Assembly (NCBI RefSeq): GCF_002878395.1
Contig: NC_061116.1
Location: 124,245,552 to 124,309,551 of the forward strand
Direction: 5' to 3'
Origin: Capsicum annuum
Lineage: Eukaryota; Streptophyta; Magnoliopsida; Solanales; Solanaceae
Length of the DNA: 64,000 bases
Shown: one piece after another, positions 24,533 to 37,319 of the stretch
Position numbering within the stretch: position 1 is the first letter of the stretch
Layout of the letters: every line of letters starts with the position of its first letter
Notes under the pieces: generated by a model
Database searches by the model: none
What the model was told of the DNA's origin: nothing
Seen by the model: only the letters and a program-made list of their open reading frames with translations
Program-made: the position numbers and the translations under genes

Positions 24533-26999
24533 TGAAATACCCTAGTTTCTGGACCTTAGAAAATTTCTTGGAGTTTGGGTCTCTAGACCCAATATGGCTC
24601 ATGGTACAAGCCGTATGTTGGGGTACAGATGATATGGTCCAGTCATATGCTGACTAGTGTTGGTTGGTGGAATGGATTATTGTTACTGGAATTGGTACGA
24701 CTTAGTAGTACGAGTCATACTGATGGATATGGGTCATTTGGTTACTTTGCTTTACTTTAGACTTGGTAACTTAAGTTGTATCTAAGTACTAGTGGCTCAC
24801 CATGAGCAGTAAGTCAGGGTACGAATCATACCAGGTACTTGTAGGGTGGACAGTGTCTGAATCTTTTTTGGGTCGATTCTACTAGGGGGTATGGGTTGAG
24901 GGTACGGATCGTATGTTGTGGATACGACTCAATTTGGATGAGTTGTATATTGGATAGTGTTGGGTCCAAAGGTTAAGGCTATAATATGAGTGGTGGGTAC
25001 CACTCGTATCGGAGGGTACAACTTGTGAGGGGAGTTGTATCCCCGTGACAAGATTTTGTGCAACGTAAGTGGGGAGAGTACAACCAGTGAGGGGGAGTCG
25101 TATCCTTGTGGTATGATTTTGTGCAACTTAATTAGGGGTATTCTGGACATTTCCCCGCCTAACCTAATAAGACCCCACGACTTCTAACCTACTTGGGAGG
25201 TTACTCTATTATTCTATTCATTAACACTTAGAAACTCTTTCAAAATATTTCATAATTCTCTCAAGAGCTTTTGGGTAAGAAAGCTAGGGTTTCAACTAGA
25301 GGAATAATTTGGGGATCTTGTTGGTGATTTCTCTCCTCCTACTTTGTCAAGTAAGGCATGTTCTCTTCCCTCATTGTTAGTTCCAACTAAAGGCATGGTT
25401 TTATATAATGTTTTCATGGTTTCATTATTGTATGATTTTTGTTTTCAAATATAGTTTAGGAGTCTTGATTATAAATGATTTGTAATGGTTTTAATTATAC
25501 TTTTATATGCATTAGTGGTGGTTTTGGATACTTGGTTGCATAGGAATAGTTTAATGGTAATTGGAATTAGGTTTGGTTATGTTAGGCCCCCAAGGTGTTT
25601 GACAAAATGCTCATGAGAATGTTTTTATTCCATTAATGTATTTTTAATGGAACACTTGCTTGTTTTAAACTTGGTAAAGGAACTCAAATAGTTTAAATGG
25701 CTTTGAAAGGTTAAAGGCTAAATGGTAATGCTTGTGGGGTACATTAAAATCACGCAAGTGGTATAATATGTTATATGGAGGGATACATGGGAATCATTTA
25801 ATGTATACATGGTTGACTATGGCCATTACTTGTAAGTTATAGTCGGTATGAAGATACCACAACTAATGGACTTCGTTAATAAATGGATAATGGTTCAGTT
25901 GCTTGGTAATGGTTTTAATTGGGCTTAAAGTAGAGAAGTATAGCAAAGCTATGGAAGGTGGAGATCCCAGGGGGACCAAAACTGGAAACTCATATTTGCC
26001 GATGTGAGGTTTTGTCTTAATGACCGTGTGCATGATGTCACACTCTATATTGGGGGATATACTATTCATCCCAGGTTATTTTCTCTGATCGTGCAGCTAC
26101 ACACACTGGGCAGTAGTAGGATTTGAACCCATATAGCCCATGGGTGGTTTAGGATGGCAAAGCTACACAGCCCAAGTAAAGGTTCTTAAAGTGCATGCTA
26201 AACCCGATTCCCTTTTCCCGACATGGTTATATATATGTATGGTTGTATGCATTATGGATGGTTTAATTGGTTTTACTACTTGGCATTGTTTTATCCTTAT
26301 CCTGAATTTAAGCTAGTAATCACTTGCTAACCCGTCTTTAGAAGACTGTTTACCCACCCTATGAAAGATCCAGCTATCCCACTCCTTCTATCTAGCAATC
26401 GAACTTTGAGATCAGTATTTGGATTGAAGTGGTGAGATTCCATCTTTTTGGAAGGATCCATTTCCAGATATGGATATTTCTATACACTTTGACTATATTT
26501 TGGATATTGGTTTTGGCTATGATTGGGGGGCATGTCCCAACTGGACATTTTTACTCTTTTGATTATAGGCTTTGTGGTACTGCTATGAGTTAGTATGGAC
26601 GGGATCAGTAGGATGTCAACCTTATCATTGGCATTAGTGTTGGGACTTACACCCTTGGACGGTATTGTTGGTTGTTCCATCATATTTTATTATGGGATAT
26701 ATTATATTAAATTTTGGTACTTCTTTGGTTATGGCCTGGTTTATGGCCCTTGGTTTTGGTTTGGTTCGGTATCAGTTAGTTAGTCGGCATGTTTGAGCGG
26801 TTAGACACAGTTGGTTCGATCACGGTTGTGACCTTATCCCAGAGTCTTCATATGAACAATAAATCTATCTGTTATATGTTTAAAGTTCATTCGACTCAGG
26901 TCAGGCAGCTGAAGGTTGAGTTGGGTAATGGGGATGGTCTTCGGTCCCGATCGGACTTGGGACGCCTATTACGACAAGGCCTCGGGTTGGTTCGAGTCA
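24533..26999 (+). repeat. 3' LTR of element 2
   Basis: tgaaataccc to gagtca, 2467 bases, TG...CA. It holds a decayed stem-loop motif at 24984-25009 and the ~850 bases lost from the 5' copy. It is plus oriented and lies about 200 bases from the palindrome arm, so any promoter in it would read into the arm. Confidence 0.85.
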
Positions 27000-27196
27000 A
27001 TTTCCTAGCATGGATTATATATATATAGATGAATAGATGTGTATTCATATGGTGGGTTTACTTGGTTCTAAAAGTTGGCATTACTTTATCCTTATACTGA
27101 GTACTTACTAGCATTCACCCGCTAACCTGTCTTCGGGTGGCTATATCCCCATACGATGCAGGAATGACCATCTTATTCCTCCTGCGTAGTGATCGG
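27000..27196 (+). repeat. 3' LTR of element 1, second part, truncated
   Basis: Begins with the atttc target duplication. It then matches the 5' LTR from about 10450 (ttatatatatat, ttacttggttctaaa, gctaacc, cttcgggtgg) and stops at 27196, about 550 bases short of the expected LTR end. The next base belongs to the palindrome arm. Confidence 0.82.
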
Positions 27197-28610
27197 ATTT
27201 TGTGGATCAACAATACTAACATGATTTGTATCCACGGTTTTGTCCATCTCAATGATGATTTTCCCTTTACATACTAGTGTCAAGATTTTCTCCTTCAAGA
27301 CGATGCATTTCCCCGTTGGGTGGCCAATGACATGATGAAACTTGCAGTACTTAGGATCATTAACCCTATTAATTTCCTCGGGCCCCATTGATTTAGGAAG
27401 ATCAATGATTTTCTTGGATAAAAACTCATCAAGGATCATAGGTACGTCTAAATCTGTAAATGGATAAGCCTTTGCTTCTAACTCTTTCAAAGTTGGGTGA
27501 TATTTCTCCTCCCTCGGTTGTTTCTTGGTGGTTTCATCTTCCTTCACTGTTTTCTTTATTGTGACCTTTACTAAAGTTGCTTTCACTGCCATTAATACTA
27601 TAGTTTGGATCTTTAAGGTTGTACCTTTCTTAAATTCCTTCTTTTCTTTCCTAAGATCAACAAAAGGAGACAATTTCCCATGACTTGTGATTCTTAACTC
27701 CATGTCATATTCTCGTGTAGCAAATTGTTCAAATGTTTGTGTTTTGATTCATTGTAATATGTAAATAAAGACCCAATGCATTCCTTGAGTGCAAATTTCT
27801 ACAGCAGATATATAAGAAAGGTGGTCTTTCCAGCCCAAACTCAACGATCTCCAACGATTGATGTAATCCACCATAGGCTCATCCTTTTTTTCTTAGTTCC
27901 AGTCAACTCTATCATGCTCACAGTTCATCGAGTGTTGTAAATCAATCGAGAAATTCCTTCTCGAGAAGCTACCAACTATCAATTAACTTATGCTCCGGGT
28001 CGATATACCAGTTGAAAGCATTCCCTTTTAACAAACGGACAAGCTATTTTGCCAGGAGTCTCCATGTGTTCCAGCGTGGCTGCAAGTTTCGACTAAGTGA
28101 ACAATGTATTGCCTCGGGTTTCCCTTGCCATTAAATTATTGCAACTTTGGTGGTTAATAGTTCGTAGGCATGGGTAGACAATCAGCTCGCCCTGTGTAAG
28201 GCTTGGAGTAATACAACAAACTTTGTGGTTCTCCACCATATTGTGCCCTGATAGAGTTATTTATCATGTTTTGCAACTGTTCAACAGAAAAAGAAACAAC
28301 CGAAGTAGATTATTTTTCTTTTTGTGATTTGGACTTAATAGGCGACTCATCAACATTCTTATTGTGCAGAGTATAATCGGGTGGACAAGCAGGGTCGTGG
28401 CTCGATTCTCCAAGGACAAAAGACTCCAACTTTTTCATAAATTGAGCGATTTGAAGATCTTTATCCTCAATATATTTCCTTACAACATCAATGGTTTGTT
28501 CCATATTTACAAACTTCTCATCGATATCAATTGTGTCAAGCATCAAGGTGTTGACCAATCTCACATTTATGCATATTAATACTCAATTCAACGTAAAATC
28601 CGACCTTAAT
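27197..28610 (-). pseudogene. Tat-type gag, left-arm copy
   Basis: Minus-strand retrotransposon gag fragment. It begins at about 28564 (LQIAQFMKKLESFVLGES, DYTLHNKNVDESP), runs through a broken middle (about 28260-27710), and continues in the 176-codon frame 27173-27703 with MELRITSHGKLSPFVDL and ERE-rich linker. That frame ends in the Cys-His stretch DPKYCKFHHVIGHPTGKC. It is cut at 27197, so the last residues of the frame are read from the Tekay LTR. The middle of the frame near 27520 is open where the right-arm copy has stops, so the two copies decayed separately. Confidence 0.8.
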
Positions 28611-29415
28611 AACTCGTAATACCAATTTAGTTTATCATTACTTTAAATACATCTTATTATCTTGCAACATCAAGTAATAGTTCACTTCAAGTCCAATACA
28701 TGTATCATTAAGTCAAACCACCGGTTCACTCAAGAAACCCAAAAGATATCATAACAGTTATAACCCGATCCACTCAAGTATTCATCAAACTCTCCAAAAT
28801 TATGGTGTACACACATGCTAAGGGTCTTATGCCTACCCACTAGCCATGACCTTCAGGGAAAGAGCTCAGTCTATGTAACAATATACTAGACAAGTAGTCT
28901 TGTCATCCTTATCCCAAACCAAGTGTTATACCACTCATATTCCTATGTACCCACCCTTATCCTTCCTAAATTTACCAATTCAATCATAATCAATCTTTAT
29001 CAAATCACACATAACAATAACCAGTACTATCAACAAGTACAATCATATATTGATTTAAATCAACCACACATGCATATCAACAGGGCCCATTTTACAATTT
29101 CAGAATAGGTTATCAATTTACAAACTTGCATTCAATAATTAACAAGTTTATTTATTCATTACCATATGTTTCAACTAAATAAAAAATGGTTAACATGCAT
29201 ACAAACAATCAAATTGAGTCTTATCTCCATTTCAACCATAACCTACAACCTATTTCAATAATAGCCGACCACTTATTATACAAACTTTTATCAACCAACA
29301 CCTATTCCACAACGATTATGTACGAGGACCAACCAATAATCAAATACAAGGACATACATACAATCAATCCAATTAACTACCTATTTTATGAATATAATTA
29401 TACACACACACATAG

Positions 29416-29452
<37 letters not shown>

Positions 29453-30247
29453 AATATATATAAATATATATATATAAATATATATAAATATATATATATA
29501 TATTATTGTGACGAGACATAAATGTTGCCAAAAGGAACAAAATTAGTGGTGACATGTATTGTTGTTACAAATTGTAAAATATTTACAACGAGTTCGGTGA
29601 GTTCGCAACTAATGATATACTCAAGATCAAAAGATAAATAAAAAAGTACACAAAGTAACCCATAAAATTAAACTAATTACACCCAAATACCCTTTCTATA
29701 CTAATTTCTAAAGTATCTATTCGACTAAAAATAATTGGGAAAAGGACATAATGGCCATTCGATTGAAATTAATCCCAACCGATTGGATGGAGAATTTGTA
29801 TCCCCATATTTTAGCCACACCACTTTTGCTGACCATTTGCCCACTTCCTCTTCTATTTCTTTTTGAATTTCTTTTTGTAGTTTTTTCATTATAGTTTTCT
29901 TTTCTTTTTTTCCCCTTGTTCTAGTTATGTTTATTTTTTTTAGAAAAAAACAATTACTCTCCTGTTATTTTTCTAATTTTATAAATTAATTAATCAAATA
30001 AAATTTAATATTTTTTTCAAACAGTCAAATATAAATGTGTAATATTGTAATTGTTGTTCTTTTTTTGTCATCAGATAAAAAAAGAGTGTATTTTTATTTA
30101 TCATATAAAAGTAGCATATTTTATACAACAATGATATATCCATTATATTATACATCAACAATACTGTTTCTATACACATCTTTTATAAATACAAATTCTA
30201 TATAATTATACAATTTCTATACATATCATATACAACAGAAATATTCT
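28611..30247 (-). repeat. LTR-like end and leader of the Tat element, left-arm copy
   Basis: Non-coding mirror of 50301-51910. A PBS-like tggtattacgag (minus sense, 28614-28625) marks the inner end next to gag. Contains the microsatellite at 29401-29505 and AT-rich sequence. Short ORFs here, including 29186-29521, are read from low-complexity DNA. Confidence 0.55.
29401..29505. repeat. CA/TA microsatellite, left-arm copy
   Basis: (CA)n followed by (TA)n with interspersed aaata units, about 105 bases. The mirror copy at about 51045-51118 is shorter and has a different unit pattern, so the two arms have diverged at this locus. Confidence 0.9.
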
Positions 30248-31324
30248 TGTAACGTCCCAAATCTGGCACCCGAAATGCTACACGATGCCCATGACCCCAA
30301 AGAACCCCAAGCCAACCCATGAATGATATCTGTACTTGAAAACTGCATAATATACTGTATAAATGCGGAATAAAAGGCTGAAAGGTCATAAGGTTCAAAT
30401 ATTTGATAAAACACAACATCTGAAAATACGATATATCAATACAAAAATAACTTAAATAACTGTCTGAACATACTATAGTATGAAAGCCTCTAACACTGTA
30501 CTGTTTGAATAAGGAGTTTATGGGACATGTCCCCAACTAACTCCAACTACTGAAATAAACTAAGTACTGTAGAAGTGAAGTAATCAAATCATAACATCCT
30601 CCAATGATGAGGACTTACTGTTGACTCTGACTGCTAAAACTGGAATGCTACTGATGCGCTAGAGCTCATACTTATAAACCTATTATATAAAACACCATAG
30701 CGCAAATGCGTTAGTACGATTGAATATATTGGTATGCTAGTGAGGTAGGCTGAATGCAAAGGGTTCATATGAATGAACAATACTAACTTACTGTATAACA
30801 TGAACATGAGAATACATGCATAAATAAGTAACTATAATAGAATTCGTGATAATACTGACTTCTGAGTCTGAATACTGATATCATGAGTTACTGATAATTG
30901 ATGTAACTGATACTGAGTGACTGTATCTGGCCGTCTAGATTTTGATGGAACTAGCTGAGTTCCGTACTATACTGGGTGATTGTATCTGATAGTCTAGATT
31001 CTGTAGAACTATATGATTTCTATTACTGAGACTGAGACTGATACTGTAACTGAGGGAAAAAGCTCTTTAATCAACATGCCCCTAATAAGCTATTATAGCT
31101 GAGTTGGGGTCTAATTTGTAACCCCAATTGGAAGGGTGTCAATACTGCACCACTGGTAAGGACAAGCTGTGAGTGACCCTCATCTAACAGGTACTCTAAT
31201 AAGAATGGCGGGACCCTCATCTAACAAGTTAAGACACCTCATCTGCCCTCATCTAGCAGGTTTGATGTCTCAACCTACACTGGTTACGTAGTTCTAGAGC
31301 GCAAGGATTGCTTCTAAGAATAAC
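30248..31324 (-). repeat. LTR B, 3' part, left-arm copy
   Basis: On the minus strand it ends ...gttaca at 30248 (plus-strand tgtaacgtcc). It carries several direct repeats of the ccctcatcta type (minus sense tagatgaggg) at about 31170-31260. The other part of LTR B is at 34087-35670, separated by LTR A. No coding sequence. Confidence 0.75.
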
Positions 31325-34086
31325 CGTAATGACCTGAAATTACCTCCCGGGATGTCACACGGTGCTTAAGGCTATAAGTAGCCCCAAGCTAACCCTTTGA
31401 GCCTGTTTTTACTAATAACACTCATTTCAAAATAAAATAATTCAAACACTAGCATAGTCATATCATATAAAAGGAAATACAAAGAAAATGCTCGGTCCAA
31501 AAGACCATAATACTGGAAACCTCAACACAACCACAATGTAATAACTAGTCTAACAAAGCCTCTACTAATCCATGAACTAGAGAGCCGTTGGTACAGGTTT
31601 CCAACTGACTCAAAATGAACTAAAAGTAACAACATAGTCTCTTAACATATGGAAATGGCTGAATATAGGTCCTCGAACCATGAGGGCTCACCACAGTAGG
31701 AATGTAGATAGAGGTACTTGAAAATCACTGACGAGATTGGGACTAAGCACCTGAACCTACATTACAAACAATGTAGCAAATAGACGTATATGTGGATCAG
31801 CACTTGAGAATAAACTGAGTATGTGGGGGTGCATGCATTTATATAAAACAACATCAATACTCTTTAATCAAATTATGCATATAATAAGTAATGACTCACA
31901 TGGCTTGAATAAGTATAAAATATGAAGCTCATGAATCATGTAAAATAGAACATGTAACACAATCTCGTGAGTCATTATACTTTCAGCTTTAAAATTTGTA
32001 CTCTTTTCTTATTCTCATTACTCAAGGCTAAAGGAAACTTTAGGCAATACTTTCAACTCATGCATATGTCTCATGGAAAGTAAAACTTCTTAAATTCTCA
32101 AGAACTCATAACTCTTTTGAACTCAAAAACTTGGAATTAGAAATCATATAACTTTGGAACATACTTGAAGGCATTTCATTCACGTTAGGAAAATGTCTCA
32201 TTTCAATACTCATATCAAGGGAAAGTATTTTAGTTTTAAAGGAAAATATCTTATCTCAAAGCTTTAGTTTTAAGGGAAAATATTCTATCTCAATGGAAAA
32301 TACTTTAGTTTAGGGAGTTTCTCTTAACTGACATAAATCATGCGAGCTACATGGAGTCCAACGTTTTGTCCTTCTAAGAAAGAGACCTCACGTTAGAGAG
32401 AGGCGTCATACTCTTGAAAGAGAGTATAACCTAGGTCTAGTGATCAATAAACAAACTCAACCTCGGGCCCAATATCAACTCAGCCTTAGGCCTAATGATA
32501 ATCATAAACTCAACCTCAGGCCCAACCTATGGTGGCACGTATTTTTGGGGTAAGATCGTAGTAACTTACCCGCTCGGTGCTAAATACTACTCCCTTTAGT
32601 TTATCTCGCTCATCTCATGAAAATCCACTTTATAATAATCTCATGGTTCAATGAGAACCCAATAATCAAATATGTAATCTCATGTAGTAGAATGGATTTC
32701 AAAACTAAAAGATCATTAGGTCAAAATATTTCTCAACAATCTCAGAAGACTCAAATCATGGGTGCTTATAGTATAAGAGTTCATAGAATTGCAAACCTCA
32801 AGTAGGGCTCAATAACCCATAATTCATTCTCAAGTTAAAACTCATCAAAAGCATAATAGATAGCATATAGATTCATAACTCATGTAAAAATATCGAAATT
32901 TCAGCAATTTGTCTTAAAATCTCAACATACTCATATACTTTAATATCTCAAACATTTCAACTATTACCTTCTCAAGGATTAAAATCATGGGGTATAGACC
33001 CAGCTGCAATTTCTCAAGAAAATATGTGAAAATCATGCCATTAGACTCTCAATTCATGGGAAACATCAAAATATTGCAATTAATAATAATGGGTGAAAAA
33101 CCCTAATTCAAATTCATGTAAAATCTCATAGATTGCAGAAACTCATAGTTTAAATAAGCCTTTTGGGCACAAGGATGAAAGAATTACCCTTGGTCAAAAC
33201 TCCGCATACCTTAGATTATGAAATTGGATGGACGAGCTTGCTCTAAACTCTTCTTCTTACTCTTGAGAGATAGTTCTTGCAACCTTTGAACTTGGAGAAC
33301 TCAAATCTCAACTCAATTTGTAAAATCCATGGTGAGATCTTGGATTTGTTGGAGAAGGGTTTTAGATTTTCTCTTGGGGGAGAAACCCTAGCCTTTGGAT
33401 GTTTTGGAAGATAATGAGGCTAGCAGGTTCATTTGAAATATATCTGAGGGTTAAAAGGAAAAAGGCCCAAAAGCCCCTTTTGAAATGGACTTAAAAAAAC
33501 TAAACGGGGTCTGTGACAGTTCGTCGGGTCGTTCGTCGCATAATGACCAGAAAAGGGACATACTACCTCGATGCGATGGTCGGATCGATGGTCTATCGCA
33601 GGCCCGACAGTCCATTAGATTGTGCATCACTCAATGTCCAAGATAAGACCACTCTGCCTTAGTGGTGGCGGTCTCAACGATGGTCCATCGCAGCCTTGAT
33701 GGTCCGTCGTTCTGGCTATCATACCTGGGCTAGGAAAGTTAGTTTCTGCCTTGGTTGCAATGGTCTAACCAACGGTCCATCACAGACTCGACGGTTCGAG
33801 CGATGGTCCGTCGCAGACTCGACAGTCCGTCAGATTATCCGTCGCACTTGGGCGGTTCCAAAAGCGGCCATAATTTCTCACCCCGATGCCAGATTTGGAC
33901 AAAATTGGTATTGTTGAAAAGCTAATTCAATTATTGACATGAAAAAAAGTCAAATTTAAGAAAATTCTATATGTTTTAAATACTAATCACTTAGGAAGTC
34001 TCTTCTCAATCTTTTAGGGATAGAATCACACCTCACTTGACACGCCCTAGGTTTCATTTAATGAGAGAATTTTGCTGGGTCTTACA
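31325..34086 (-). repeat. LTR A (solo LTR) nested in LTR B, left-arm copy
   Basis: On the minus strand it starts tgtaagaccc at 34086 and ends ggtcattacg at 31325, a near-perfect TGTAA...TTACA end pair, about 2.76 kb. No internal gag or pol is present, so it looks like a solo LTR. It includes a CpG-rich gacggtccgtcg-type cluster (33515-33850) and internal repeats of the gaaaatat...ctttag type near 32215-32330. It splits the related LTR B. Confidence 0.75.
33515..33850. repeat. CpG-rich cgacggtccgtcg cluster in LTR A, left arm
   Basis: Repeated variants of the near-palindromic gacggtccgtcg, such as cgatggtccatcgc, cgacggttcg and cgatggtccgtcgc, separated by about 15-25 bases. It is GC- and CpG-rich in otherwise AT-rich DNA; many copies show C-to-T type changes. 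Confidence 0.75.
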
Positions 34087-35670
34087 ATCACACACTCTAC
34101 TAATATGTGAGTTCCCATTCTTGGAATCACTCGTGCTGAATTTTACTCCCATCTAAATAGACACTAAACAAATACACTAGATTGAGTCCACTGAATTTCG
34201 TTGACTGACAAAATATTACTGAGATCTGATAACTGACTGAGATTACTGAGATCACTGAGATTAGTAAGATTACTAAACCGATACTGAATTTACTAAGTTT
34301 TCCTAAGTCATGTAACTGACTAAATTCTACTAATCATGGCTTGACTGAGATTATCATGAAACTGACACTGGCTCTAGGCACACAGCTAAATTATTGGGTA
34401 CAAGTACCCCCAGGACTCGATAGCATGAAACCAATAAGACATGACACTTCTTGAACACATGACCATAAGCAATAATTCATAATACAATCAATTGGGATTT
34501 TTATGAAGCACTTGGTTCTCATACTCTTGTACATAAATAGGAGTGCCTTTAAATATATCATGGTTACACAATTCTAGTCTCATAGGCATTCCGTCGAAAA
34601 ATTTCAACGCATCACAATAGCATGAGAGTCATTTTGAAACATAAGGATAAAGGATGGATTCATCATTTAGGCCCTATTGAGTCAATAAGCATAAATCTTA
34701 CTCTCTTAGGCATTTTATCAAACATCTAGTATGCATGAACATCAACTTAATACATCAAGTTTCTTCAATCAACTCAATTTCATCGATTTCAATCCATACA
34801 TTAACAAATTTCATGAAAACATATTAAAGCTTCCGACTTAGAAGTCTCACAACAACATAAACATGATTATAATCAATCCACAACATGGGTTTCACAATTT
34901 ATGATTTATAAAAAAGAATTCTTGAGCTTTATAGGTTAAAAAAACCCATGAATCAACACTAAACATACCTGGGTGGATGATTTCTTGAATATTGGTGAAG
35001 GAAATCTTGAATTCTTGACTTGGAATTAAACACCTAGGGTTTCTTGTTCTTGGGGATTGATCTTTGAGAGAAACCCTAATTTGATGTTACGTATAAATAA
35101 TGAAGTTATGAGCTCTAGTCTGGTATAATTAGGGGTTAAACCGGGTGGAAAAAGACCTATTTACACTTTTAAAAATGATTTAAAATCGGTAATTGAAAGT
35201 GGTGACGGTTTAGGCGACGGTCCATCACAGGCTCGACGGTCTGTCAGTCCATCGCTGGCTCGACAGTCCGTCATTCCATTGCTGGATTGAAGGTCCGTTG
35301 GTCCATCTCATCGTACTTGGCCAGAACCTGAACTTTCTACCTCGTCTGCGACGGTTTAGGCGACATTTCGTCATTACCTCATGGTCCGTCGGTCCTGACC
35401 GTAGCACTTATCCAGAAGATTGGTTCACTGCCTTAGCTGAGACGGCTTGGGCGACGGTCCGTCGGTCCTGACCATTGCTTCTGGGCAGTTCTAACAATTC
35501 TTTGTAAAACGTCCATAAAATTTTACTCTGATACCGGATTTGGATAAAATTGGTATCGTTGGAAAGGTAATTATATTTTTCACATGATAAAAATTAAAAT
35601 TGAGGAAATTCTATCTGATTTAAATATTAATTATTTAGGAAGTCATTACTAACTCTTCTAAGGGGGTGCG
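34087..35670 (-). repeat. LTR B, 5' part, left-arm copy
   Basis: Homologous to the first half of LTR A but lacking its first ~60 bases, because it is interrupted by the EPRV at about 35670. It contains its own CpG-rich cluster at 35205-35475. Confidence 0.7.
35205..35475. repeat. CpG-rich cgacggtccgtcg cluster in LTR B, left arm
   Basis: Same motif family as in LTR A (cgacggtccat, cgacggtctgtc, ggcgacggtccgtcgg) at the equivalent LTR position. The number and spacing of units differ between LTR A, LTR B and the two arms. Confidence 0.75.
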
Positions 35671-35689
35671 GATAACTTATGTTTATTGA

Positions 35690-36394
35690 AATGCTATGTT
35701 TAAATGCTATGTCATAGCTTAACCTTATTAATTCTTCTATATTATTTTTAAGGTATACTATATGTTCCATATTTCTAGTTTTTATGCAGTCAAATAGATT
35801 CTTTTTCATAAGTATTTCTATTAATCTTATTTGCTCCATATCTTTTCTCTAATATTCTAAGTCTTCGTAGTTTATCATTTTATCCTATGATAGTTGTAAT
35901 TTTATAAATTTCTGTGTAATAACTTATTCTAATCGTACTATATTTGATATGTAATTCTATTTTATCTATGTGATCCATTAACATTTGTTGTTCATGTACA
36001 GTATTATATAAACTATCATTTGTATCTCCTTTTTCTAAGGTTAATTTTATTCTAAGTAATCTTTCTTCTAATTGTCTTTGTTCTCTTTTAAGCTGATTCC
36101 TATAATCAATTTCTTCATATAGCCAACTTTATTTTTCTCTAACTCTTCTAATATATTCCAATATTTTTAATCTGTATAATATCCGTCTGAATAATAATTA
36201 TTTAGGTATGAATAGTTGCTATCGTCATTTAAGTGTATTTGTTCTAATTCATCTTCTATCCAATTTTCATCTTATATGTCAAATACCTTTTCCCATATAA
36301 TTTTCTTTATATCTACTGTCTCTATATCCTTAAGTACATATAAAACAAGTATCTTAAATTTATCTATCATTTCATCAGGTAAATAATTATTCAT
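35690..36394 (-). pseudogene. EPRV ORF1, inverted left-arm copy
   Basis: Minus-strand copy of the frame at 44121-44817. The ATG at 36394 matches the one at 44121. Its last section is open as 35627-35839 (MEQIRLIEILMKKNLFD), corresponding to the right-arm sequence near 44676. It is rich in Glu, Lys, Ile and Asn with coiled-coil character and no known motif. Function is unknown. Stops and frameshifts lie at positions that partly differ from the right copy. Confidence 0.65.
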
Positions 36395-37290
36395 TTTTCA
36401 CATGATGCTATTTTTCAAAATATTTCCTCCAATCATACACATAAGAAAATATGATCATCTTAGATCACTATATACTAGATTATTCTAAAATAACATGTTC
36501 TTTGGTCACTATTAGCATGGTAATCTGAATACTTTTTTCCTAAACAACGCCTCTACTCTGGTTACTCCCCTATCACGGCTTCTTTGCCTCACCGGTTTCA
36601 CCTTTAGGATGGCATAGTTCTAGAAATTTTTCTCCTTTTCCACTTTGCTAATAAACTTCTTAACATGCTATTCTTTGAATAATTTTACTATAAAGTAACT
36701 AACATGAGCTTATTTTATTATACTTATGATTGTCAGGGATTTATGAATTTAGCTTTTCATAATTATAAATGAAAATACCTGTTCTGGTAGATTTGATAAA
36801 TCTGTGCTTTGTTCATCCATAGCTTAGTGTAAAACTGAATATCTTTATTGATTATATGAGAAAAAATTTTATTGTGTACCAGAAGGCTTTCGCTTTCTTT
36901 CCATGTAGAAAGTCTTGTCTTAACTTAGCAAATGTTTTTGCTATTTTTAACCTTAAAAAAGAAAACACGTATACTATTCTATATTGTTCCTACTTTACAT
37001 TTGTCATCTTTACAAAAGTAGAAAAGACTTTACAAAAGAGAGTCTTAAAGCTATCCCACAAAAAACAAAGCTAATAATGGCTTTTTGCCAAAAAAGTCAA
37101 CAAAGCTATTAAAAGCTAATAAATATTACATAATAATTTACGTATCTAAAGTTTAGAGAAATTATCTCATTTTTATTATGTCATTTTAATAACTTTAATG
37201 GTTTGTCTCCTTGCTTTTATTATTTCTTCATCGGTCCGTGTTGCTTTATATCTTTTGTCGTATATCTTCCAGCTGGCGTCCTTATCTTCT
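36395..37290 (-). promoter_or_regulatory. EPRV leader/promoter, inverted left-arm copy
   Basis: Mirror of 43230-44120. The equivalent of the right-arm TATA box ttataaatag reads ttaaaaatag here (36941-36950, minus sense), so the core TATA is lost. The mini-ORF start, poly(A) signal region and leader fold are recognisable. It points outward, to the left. Confidence 0.6.
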
Positions 37291-37319
37291 TTTATTCTAG
37301 TTGAACTTATGGAATAAAA

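Larger units (their letters stand above)
17847..26999 (+). mobile_element. Tekay-type gypsy element 2, nested in the 3' LTR of element 1
   Basis: Complete in outline: 5' LTR 17847-19463, PBS 19472, gag, protease, RT, RNase H, integrase, chromodomain-like tail, polypurine tract 24521-24530, 3' LTR 24533-26999. It starts TG and ends CA and is bounded by a 5-bp duplication (ctttc at 17842, atttc at 27000). The flanking host sequence is continuous with element 1's LTR across the insertion (compare 10430-10480). LTR starts and internal domains are close relatives of element 1. All ORFs are broken. Confidence 0.88.
8835..27196 (+). mobile_element. Tekay-type gypsy element 1, host of element 2, 3' LTR truncated
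   Basis: Plus-strand LTR retrotransposon: 5' LTR 8835-11187, PBS 11195, gag, protease, RT, RNase H, integrase and chromodomain-like tail to about 16077, then 3' LTR from 16229. The 3' LTR is interrupted at 17846 by element 2 and resumes at 27000-27196 with sequence matching 10450-10640 of the 5' LTR. About 550 bases of the expected LTR end are missing at 27196, where the palindrome arm starts, so no closing target duplication can be checked. All ORFs are degenerate. Confidence 0.85.
27197..37308 (-). repeat. Left arm of the giant inverted repeat
   Basis: The reverse complement of this 10.1-kb block aligns along its whole length with 43213-53326. Matching landmarks: the outer end attttgtggatcaacaatac (27197) against its complement ending 53326; gag; the CA/TA microsatellite; LTRs B and A; EPRV ORF1 and leader; the inner end ctagttgaactt (37297-37308) against aagttcaactag (43213-43224). 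Mirror coordinates sum to about 80,520 throughout. The arms differ by scattered substitutions and small indels, by eye roughly 5-10%. Confidence 0.9.

Noticed and set aside
28613..28625. Firm primer binding site of the Tat element (also 51896-51908)
   Set aside because: tggtattacgag is only loosely like known plant tRNA complements; kept as a positional hint and not as a confident feature.
29186..29555. Protein-coding ORFs on both strands over the microsatellite
   Set aside because: Translations are runs of His-Thr and Tyr-Ile from CA/TA repeats; low complexity, no homology, and not kept in the other arm.
33696..33917. 73-codon ORF in LTR A
   Set aside because: It is read through the CpG-rich repeat units; Arg/Trp-rich content reflects the repeat, and there is no domain or conserved frame between copies.
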